Below are positions 58,378 through 64,000 of a stretch of 64,000 nt of DNA, in pieces. The notes below the pieces were generated by a model, which saw nothing but the letters and a program-made list of their open reading frames with translations, made no database searches and was not told the origin of the DNA. The DNA lies in assembly GCA_003028315.1 (NCBI GenBank), contig CP028150.1:2418001-2482000 (forward strand), written 5' to 3'. The stretch comes from Neisseria mucosa. GTDB lineage: Bacteria; Pseudomonadota; Gammaproteobacteria; Burkholderiales; Neisseriaceae. Each line of letters opens with the position of its first letter. The first letter of the stretch is position 1. Both the position numbers and the translations under genes were made by a program.

Positions 58378-61008
58378 ATGCAAGAACATTACCAGCCCGC
58401 CGCCATCGAGCCTGCGGCGCAGAAAAAATGGGATGACGCCCGTATTTTCAACGTCTCCGAAGACGCTTCCAAACCCAAATACTACTGCCTCTCCATGTTC
58501 CCTTACCCCAGCGGCAAGCTGCACATGGGGCATGTGCGCAACTACACCATCGGCGACGTATTGAGCCGCTTCAAACGCTTAAACGGCTTCAACGTCATGC
58601 AGCCTATGGGTTGGGACGCGTTCGGCATGCCGGCGGAAAATGCGGCGATGAAAAACAACGTCGCCCCCGCCGCTTGGACCTACGACAACATCGAATACAT
58701 GAAAACCCAGCTCAAAAGCCTGGGTTTTGCGATTGACTGGGAGCGCGAAGTCGCCACCTGCAAACCCGAATACTACCGCTGGGAACAATGGCTGTTTACC
58801 AAGCTGTTTGAAAAAGGCATCGTCTATCGCAAAAACGGCACGGTAAACTGGGACCCTGTCGACCAAACCGTCCTTGCCAACGAGCAAGTCATCGACGGAC
58901 GCGGCTGGCGTTCGGGCGCGTTGATCGAAAAACGCGAAATCCCGATGTATTACTTCAAAATCACGGATTACGCCGAAGAGCTGCTCAACGATTTGGACAA
59001 GCTGGAACACTGGCCGGAACAAGTCAAAACCATGCAGCGCAACTGGATTGGCAAATCTCGCGGTATGACCGTGCGCTTCGCCGTTTCAGACGACAGCAAA
59101 CAAGGTTTGGAAGGCGATTACGCGAAATTCCTGCAAGTTTATACCACCCGTCCCGACACGTTGATGGGCGCGACTTATGTCGCCGTTGCCGCCGAGCATC
59201 CGCTGGCAACCGCCGCAGCCGCCGACAAACCCGAATTGCAGGCATTTATCGCCGAATGCAAAGCCGGTTCGGTTGCCGAAGCCGATATGGCGACGATGGA
59301 GAAAAAAGGCGTGCCGACCGACCGCTACGTCGTCAACCCGCTCAACGGCGACAAGCTGGAAGTGTGGATTGCCAACTATGTATTGTGGGGCTACGGCGAC
59401 GGCGCAGTGATGGCGGTTCCGGCACACGACGAACGCGATTTCGAGTTCGCCACCAAATACAGCCTGCCGAAAAAACAGGTCATTGCCGTCGGCGACAACG
59501 CATTTGACGCAAACCAATGGCAAGAATGGTACGGCGACAAAGAAAACGGCGTATTGGTCAACAGCGGCGACTTGGACGGCATGAATTTTCAGACGGCATT
59601 CGACGCCATTGCCGCCAAACTGCAAAGCCAAGACGCAGGCGAACCGAAAACCCAATACCGCTTGCGCGACTGGGGTATTTCGCGCCAACGCTACTGGGGC
59701 TGCCCGATTCCCATCGTCCATTGCGAAAAATGCGGCGACGTACCCGTCCCTGCCGACCAACTGCCCGTCGTCCTGCCCGAAAACGTCGTACCCGACGGCA
59801 TGGGTTCGCCACTGGCAAAAATGCCCGAATTTTACGAAACCACCTGCCCATCATGCGGCGGCGCGGCGAAACGCGAAACCGACACCATGGACACCTTCAT
59901 GGAATCGAGCTGGTATTTCTTCCGTTACATGTCGCCCAAGTTCGCAGAAGGCATGGTATCGACTGAAGCCGCGAAATACTGGGGCGCGGTCGACCAATAC
60001 ATCGGCGGTATCGAACACGCGATTCTGCACCTCTTGTACGCGCGCTTCTTCACCAAACTGATGCGCGACGAAGGTTTGGTCAGCGTGGACGAACCGTTCG
60101 AACGCCTGCTGACTCAAGGCATGGTCGTCTGCGAAACCTACTACCGCGAAAATGCCAACGGCAGCAAAGACTGGATCAACCCTGCCGATGTCGAATTGAC
60201 TTTCGACGACAAAGGCCGCCCCGTTTCCGCCGTCCTCAAAGCCGACGGCCTGCCCGTCGTCATCAGCGGTACGGAAAAAATGTCCAAGTCCAAAAACAAC
60301 GGCGTCGATCCGCAAGAACTGATTAACGCCTACGGCGCGGACACCGCCCGCCTGTTCATGATGTTTGCCGCACCGCCCGAACAGTCCCTCGAATGGAGCG
60401 ACAGCGGCGTTGAAGGCGCGCACCGCTTCCTGCGCCGTCTGTGGCGTACCGTTTACGAATACCTGAAGCAAGGCGGCGCAGTCAAAGCATTTGCAGGCAA
60501 CCAAGACGGTTTGTCTAAAGAACTCAAAGACCTGCGCCACAAACTGCACGCCACCACCGCCAAAGTCAGCGACGACTACGGCCGCCGCCAGCAGTTCAAC
60601 ACCGCCATCGCCGCCGTGATGGAACTGCTCAACCAATACGACAAAACCGACACCGGCGACGAACAAGGCCGCTCCGTCGCCCAAGAAGTATTGGAAACCG
60701 CCGTACGCCTGTTGTGGCCGATTGTGCCGCACATCTGCGAAACCCTGTGGAGCGAATTGAACGGCGCGAAACTGTGGGAAGCAGGCTGGCCGACAGTCGA
60801 CGAAGCCGCCTTGGTCAAATCCGAAATCGAAGTGATGGTTCAAGTCAACGGCAAACTGCGCGGCAAAATCACCGTCGCCGCCGACGCCTCCAAAGCCGAC
60901 CTCGAAGCCGCCGCCCTTGCCAACGAAGGCGCAGTGAAATTCATGGAAGGCAAGCCTGCGAAGAAAATCATCGTCGTACCAGGCAGACTGGTGAACATCG
61001 TGGTGTAA
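58378..61008 (+). CDS. leuS: Leucyl-tRNA synthetase
   Basis: LeuS charges tRNA-Leu and edits mischarged products. The 876-aa product starts MQEHYQPAAIEPAAQKKWDD. It has the class I motifs HMGH (49-52) and KMSKS (634-638), with the CP1 editing domain between (TTRPDTLMGATY) and the C-terminal tRNA-binding region. A frame extending upstream to 58264 or the ATG at 58372 is less likely. An AT-dialect DUS (TTCAGACGGCAT, 59588-59599) lies in the coding DNA. Confidence 0.96.
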   Translation: MQEHYQPAAIEPAAQKKWDDARIFNVSEDASKPKYYCLSMFPYPSGKLHMGHVRNYTIGDVLSRFKRLNGFNVMQPMGWDAFGMPAENAAMKNNVAPAAWTYDNIEYMKTQLKSLGFAIDWEREVATCKPEYYRWEQWLFTKLFEKGIVYRKNGTVNWDPVDQTVLANEQVIDGRGWRSGALIEKREIPMYYFKITDYAEELLNDLDKLEHWPEQVKTMQRNWIGKSRGMTVRFAVSDDSKQGLEGDYAKFLQVYTTRPDTLMGATYVAVAAEHPLATAAAADKPELQAFIAECKAGSVAEADMATMEKKGVPTDRYVVNPLNGDKLEVWIANYVLWGYGDGAVMAVPAHDERDFEFATKYSLPKKQVIAVGDNAFDANQWQEWYGDKENGVLVNSGDLDGMNFQTAFDAIAAKLQSQDAGEPKTQYRLRDWGISRQRYWGCPIPIVHCEKCGDVPVPADQLPVVLPENVVPDGMGSPLAKMPEFYETTCPSCGGAAKRETDTMDTFMESSWYFFRYMSPKFAEGMVSTEAAKYWGAVDQYIGGIEHAILHLLYARFFTKLMRDEGLVSVDEPFERLLTQGMVVCETYYRENANGSKDWINPADVELTFDDKGRPVSAVLKADGLPVVISGTEKMSKSKNNGVDPQELINAYGADTARLFMMFAAPPEQSLEWSDSGVEGAHRFLRRLWRTVYEYLKQGGAVKAFAGNQDGLSKELKDLRHKLHATTAKVSDDYGRRQQFNTAIAAVMELLNQYDKTDTGDEQGRSVAQEVLETAVRLLWPIVPHICETLWSELNGAKLWEAGWPTVDEAALVKSEIEVMVQVNGKLRGKITVAADASKADLEAAALANEGAVKFMEGKPAKKIIVVPGRLVNIVV

Positions 61009-61039
61009 AGCCAGATTCGGCATTGATTGCTGTAATTAA

Positions 61040-61088
61040 AAAAGGTCGTCTGAAAACTTGGAAACAGGGTTTTCAGACGACCTTTTTG
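61040..61088 (+). terminator. DUS-pair terminator of leuS
   Basis: AAAGGTCGTCTGAAAAC and GTTTTCAGACGACCTTTTT, 32 nt past the stop. Confidence 0.88.
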
Positions 61089-61409
61089 TATTTTCAGTGG
61101 AAGATTTTGGGAGACAGGATACTCGCTGAGATGATGGTAAAAGATTACATTCCGTCATTCCCGCGCAGGCGGGAATACATTGGAAACGCTAGGCGACGGT
61201 GGGTTTTAAAAATAACTCACCGTAATGTGGGCTTTGCCCGCGGATTGCTTTTGAAAAAACTGGGATTACTGACGCACAAGGTCGTCTGAAAACCTGCATA
61301 CCGTTTTCAGACGACTTTTTATGGGTTTTCACCGTTTTCCGTCTTTCTGCCATTGTGATAAAGTAGCCCGACCTTTTGTTCAAAATATGCGGATTCCGCC
61401 ACACAGCCT
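61089..61409. other. Intergenic region between leuS and the AraC-type gene
   Basis: No gene is seen. Contains a perfect dRS3 (ATTCCCGCGCAGGCGGGAAT, 61157-61176), a palindromic CGTAATGTGGGCTTTGCCCG copy (from 61221) and an inverted DUS pair with one degenerate arm (61279-61290 and 61306-61317). Confidence 0.8.
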
Positions 61410-62321
61410 ATGGAAACATCCTGTCTTAACAGCCAACAGCTCGTCAACATGGTTCAACAGGGCGAAGGGGGCGACTATTTGGACGGTAGCTACCGTTTTG
61501 AAACCTTGTGCAGCGGCATTTCCCTGCACGGTGGCAGCCTGACCGCGCGCAAAACGTTTCAAAGCACGCGCCTGTCGGAGCCTTACATCGCGTTTGTCCT
61601 GCTGCTCGAAGGCAGTTTGGATTTCGGCATCAATCGCGAACGTTACCGTATTGAGGCTGAAGGTGGACATGTCCTATTGATTGCGTGCGACGAGGAAATC
61701 TTGTTCAGCCGTTATTTGTACGAAGGCGGGCATACGGCGAAACTGACGCTCAAGGGGATAGACCGCTGGCTGGCTCGCCCGCAATATGCGGGTTTGCTGC
61801 AGGCGGTTTATCGGGAAAAAGTCAGACATTGGCCGCTGGACAGTAGTTTGCGCCGCCTTGCTTTAAGCAGCTTGAAGGGGGCGGAGCACGGCGGATTGGC
61901 GGATGACTTACAGCGTGAAGCGGACGTGTTGCAACTTTTGGCTGGACTATGGACGGATTTTCTCAACCGCTATCCCTATACCGAAACCGCCGCCGAACCG
62001 CCTCATCCTTCAGAAAGTTTCATCCGTCTGCTCAACCAGGCATTCGATGCGGGAGCGCACCAAGTATCTGAGCTTGCCGACGCGCTGCATATCAGCGAGC
62101 GAACGCTGCAACGCCGCCTGAAAGAATCGTTTGGTACGACGGCGAGCGAGTGGCTGCGGCACAAGCATATGCAATATGCGCTGTATGCTTTGGGTACGGA
62201 CAGCGTCAGCATAGGCGAAATAGCCTACCGTTGCGGCTACGCCCATGTTTCAAGCTTTACCAAGGCATTTCGCGAATATTTCGGCTGTACGCCGGCAGAG
62301 TTGAGAAAACGAGGCGAGTAA
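61410..62321 (+). CDS. AraC/XylS-family transcriptional regulator
   Basis: The 303-aa product has an N-terminal sensing domain (about 1-190, no recognised ligand motif) and a C-terminal double helix-turn-helix (about 205-300: VSELADALHISERTLQRRLKE and then SVSIGEIAYRCGYAHVSSFT plus KAFREYFGCTPAELRK), the AraC signature. Neisserial AraC-type proteins of this size include MpeR, but the sequence alone does not settle that identity. It is a single gene ending at a DUS pair. Confidence 0.9.
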   Translation: METSCLNSQQLVNMVQQGEGGDYLDGSYRFETLCSGISLHGGSLTARKTFQSTRLSEPYIAFVLLLEGSLDFGINRERYRIEAEGGHVLLIACDEEILFSRYLYEGGHTAKLTLKGIDRWLARPQYAGLLQAVYREKVRHWPLDSSLRRLALSSLKGAEHGGLADDLQREADVLQLLAGLWTDFLNRYPYTETAAEPPHPSESFIRLLNQAFDAGAHQVSELADALHISERTLQRRLKESFGTTASEWLRHKHMQYALYALGTDSVSIGEIAYRCGYAHVSSFTKAFREYFGCTPAELRKRGE

Positions 62322-62337
62322 TAGGGTAAATAGTGAG

Positions 62338-62371
62338 GGGTCGTCTGAAAACCATGTTTCAGACGACCTTT
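62338..62371 (+). terminator. DUS-pair terminator of the AraC-family gene
   Basis: GGGTCGTCTGAA (62338-62349) pairs with TTCAGACGACCT (62358-62369), followed by TT. Confidence 0.8.
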
Positions 62372-62435
62372 GTTCATATGAACCTATTAGATGCTTGACG
62401 GCGTTCGGAGCGGAAAGATTTGAGGTACTTCAAAT

Positions 62436-62458
62436 CGTAGCGTGGGCTATGCCCACGA
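62436..62458. repeat. Palindromic CGTAGCGTGGGCTATGCCCACGA repeat family, third copy
   Basis: CGTAGCGTGGGCTATGCCCA, a GTGGGC/GCCCAC palindrome. Related copies lie at 56483-56505 and 61221-61243, always in gene-free DNA next to other repeats. It directly abuts the Correia element. Confidence 0.7.
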
Positions 62459-62460
62459 AA

Positions 62461-62567
62461 TATAGTGGATTAAATTTAAATCAGTACGGCGTTGCCTCGC
62501 CTTGCCGTACTATCTGTACGGTCTGCGGCTTCGTCGCCTTGTCCTGATTTAAATTTAATCCACTATA
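62461..62567 (-). repeat. Correia element (short form)
   Basis: 107 bp bounded by TATAGTGGATTAA and its inverse, with the same internal deletion as the copy at 19119-19225. Confidence 0.93.
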
Positions 62568-62777
62568 AAAGCGCAGACGCCTATTCTGGAAAACGCTTTT
62601 TTCAAAACATCCGAAGGATGTGTAGCAAGCGTAGATTAGGGCGGAAATCCAACCTCTATCAAGGTCGTCTGAAAGTTTTCAGACGACCTCTTTGCCAATA
62701 GCAGTCGTCCTGTTCAATTGTTCATATGGCTTTGATACACTGCCATCACAAACCTGCCGACCACATTCTCTAGGTAA
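62568..62777. other. Intergenic region with an inverted DUS pair
   Basis: No gene is seen. AGGTCGTCTGAA (62662-62673) and TTCAGACGACCT (62678-62689) form a hairpin with a 4-nt loop, followed by CTTT. Confidence 0.7.
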
Positions 62778-62900
62778 AGAATTGATTGTTCGATAACGGA
62801 GCAAAGGCTAAAAGCACAAAAAAACTATGAAAATGCCAAAAAAAACGTCGGAAAAATGCAGAAACCAGCCCCAGATGATTTAAATAACTTGTCTATTTAA
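62778..62900 (+). pseudogene. Possible C-terminal remnant of a toxin
   Basis: A 40-codon open frame with no start codon reads RIDCSITEQRLKAQKNYENA then KKNVGKMQKPAPDDLNNLSI and stops 9 nt before the immunity gene. In polymorphic-toxin loci the toxin C-terminus lies just there. The lysine-rich tail and position fit, but the fragment is short and I cannot name a family. Confidence 0.3.
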
Positions 62901-62909
62901 AGGACTAAA

Positions 62910-63725
62910 ATGACCAATCAAGTTAAATATGATCGCAATAAAGACCGTCAGGGATTGTTTGATAAGGATTTTTTTGAGCAATCTTATGAAAATAACCTTA
63001 TGTTGCTTAATGTCACGTTTCAGTGTGAAAAAGACTATCCTACCGAACCGCCTACAAATGTGGTTGACCAGTTATATCCTTTATTACTTACCGAATACAC
63101 CGTAGGATTTCCGATAGAAGAAATCAAGAAGCGTATGAATCAAATAGTTTATTACTGTAAGCAATGCCTGGATATACACAGGCAATACGGGCAAAAGGAA
63201 GACATCATGTTTATTTGGGGGCCGGAGGAGTGGGCGGGAGAAGAGCAACCCAACATTATCGGACTTTGCCTATTGTTCGAACGAATGGATTGGCTGGAAA
63301 CCATTAAAGACAGCCTCAATCCCTATAACGATGACGAAATGTATTACGATCCATCATTCAGGGCTTTGATAAATATGGCACTACCCACGAAATTTGATCC
63401 CAGCGCCAAATTTGCCAAAGGCGGACACAACTTCCGCAAACCCCTGCTGCAAGCAATCATGGCGGAAAGCAAGGAAGAATCCCTGAAATATCTCAACGCT
63501 TACCTCTCCGGCTGGTACGAAGGCAACCGAAAAATCGGTAATCTCCTGATTGACACACATTTGAACCAAGATCCCGAATATGGGGGCTATATCGGCTACT
63601 GGAGCTTTGAATCCGCCGCAGTCGCCTATTTAAAAGACTTGGACGACACCTCCCTGCGGCAGTATCTGTACTATCCTAAAGATATGGTGGATTGGGCACG
63701 GGAGCAGAAGCTTAAGCACGAGTAG
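62910..63725 (+). CDS. PoNi-like immunity protein (DUF1910/DUF1911)
   Basis: The 271-aa product, with AAAGGA 7 nt before ATG, carries the C-terminal DUF1911 signature: SLKYLNAYLSGWYEGNRKIG, then GGYIGYWSFESAAVAYL and YYPKDMVDWAREQK (about 190-265). Proteins of this type (PoNi) neutralise PoNe DNase toxins delivered by type VI and other contact-dependent systems. No complete toxin gene lies upstream in the window, so it is an orphan or relic immunity gene, possibly part of a toxin/immunity array continuing to the right. Confidence 0.8.
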   Translation: MTNQVKYDRNKDRQGLFDKDFFEQSYENNLMLLNVTFQCEKDYPTEPPTNVVDQLYPLLLTEYTVGFPIEEIKKRMNQIVYYCKQCLDIHRQYGQKEDIMFIWGPEEWAGEEQPNIIGLCLLFERMDWLETIKDSLNPYNDDEMYYDPSFRALINMALPTKFDPSAKFAKGGHNFRKPLLQAIMAESKEESLKYLNAYLSGWYEGNRKIGNLLIDTHLNQDPEYGGYIGYWSFESAAVAYLKDLDDTSLRQYLYYPKDMVDWAREQKLKHE

Positions 63726-63751
63726 GAGTAATACGGCAAGGGTGGATTGAT

Positions 63752-64000
63752 ATGAAGAAAATCGTTTTATTATTCTTTATTTATAGTAGTTTCGCTATGG
63801 CAGAACAAAATATTTTTCCTGTTCATGAAGTGCAAAATTTGTTGGGTTATGGGCAGCTAGAGTTTTTAAAGCCAAATAAAAAAAATATTTTTATGCGCTA
63901 TACGATGAAAAATAAAGGAATAAAAACATATTCCTTACAAGATGGCTGTTATCAAAAAGATAAAGTAGATAATTGTGTATCTGAAATGGTTTATCTGGAA
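63752..64000 (+). CDS. Secreted protein, partial (runs off the window)
   Basis: Starts 26 nt after the immunity gene. MKKIVLLFFIYSSFAMAEQ is a signal peptide with probable cleavage after AMA. The next residues (NIFPVHEVQNLLGYGQLEFL) show no motif I recognise. At least 83 residues are in the window with no stop. The DNA is markedly AT-rich, unlike the core genes, which suggests horizontal origin. Confidence 0.65.
   Translation, partial: MKKIVLLFFIYSSFAMAEQNIFPVHEVQNLLGYGQLEFLKPNKKNIFMRYTMKNKGIKTYSLQDGCYQKDKVDNCVSEMVYLE

Overview
The window is chromosomal DNA of a Neisseria species. The ribosomal/RNA-polymerase block has the Neisseria order and the proteins match neisserial families. The sequence is peppered with the 12-mer AGGTCGTCTGAA, the DNA uptake sequence (DUS) dialect reported for the N. 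mucosa/N. sicca/N. macacae group; N. meningitidis and N. gonorrhoeae use ATGCCGTCTGAA. Correia elements, dRS3 20-mers, IS1655 and IS1106 support the same assignment. The exact species cannot be fixed from this window.

Layout. 1-18.0 kb is the translation/transcription core, all on +: tuf (3' part), tRNA-Trp, secE, nusG, rplK, rplA, rplJ, rplL, rpoB, rpoC, rpsL, rpsG, fusA, a second tuf, and rpsJ followed by a terminator. 18.3-19.5 kb holds an IS630 element, itself carrying a Correia element, that cuts off a secreted-protein gene. 19.8-21.7 kb is mnmG. 21.8-23.7 kb is a Sel1-repeat gene lying between mnmG and a second copy of the mnmG 3' end. 24.0-26.7 kb is an accessory patch with a membrane protein, an unknown protein and a KAP-type P-loop NTPase. 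26.7-36.2 kb is bounded by two inverted copies of one IS3-family element. Between them are tRNA-Thr, argA, a zinc-ribbon protein, pyrE, a BI-1/YccA-family membrane protein, coaD and a Fur-box-preceded TonB-dependent receptor.

36.3-38.4 kb has a small operon (unknown protein, acyl-CoA thioesterase, thioredoxin-like protein) facing ubiG. 38.6-40.4 kb is a broken IS1655 with an IS481-family element inside it. 40.6-43.9 kb, on -, is rpsB-tsf, pyrH and a small membrane protein. 43.9-47.1 kb has a 5-formyl-THF cyclo-ligase, a GNAT acetyltransferase and mqo. 47.4-48.6 kb is IS1106. 48.6-53.1 kb is amgK, divergent from lptD-surA (cell-wall recycling and outer-membrane biogenesis). 53.3-61.0 kb has a 32-aa peptide gene, a PAP2 phosphatase, a YheT-type hydrolase, sppA, dnaJ (-) and leuS. 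61.4-62.3 kb is an AraC-family regulator. The right end (62.8-64 kb) is an AT-richer patch with a possible toxin tail, a PoNi-like immunity gene and the start of a secreted protein.

Most transcription units end in hairpins made from inverted DUS pairs. The most notable observations are: two IS3 copies inserted at the identical position of two DUS terminator hairpins; the Sel1 cassette between mnmG 3' duplications, marked by two foreign DUS dialects; a Correia element that adds exactly 35 in-frame codons to a transposase; a ~130-bp leader repeat shared by pyrH and leuS; and rpsJ separated from the rest of the S10 operon. No clear novel multi-gene system was found. The KAP NTPase patch and the immunity-gene patch are the best places to look for one.
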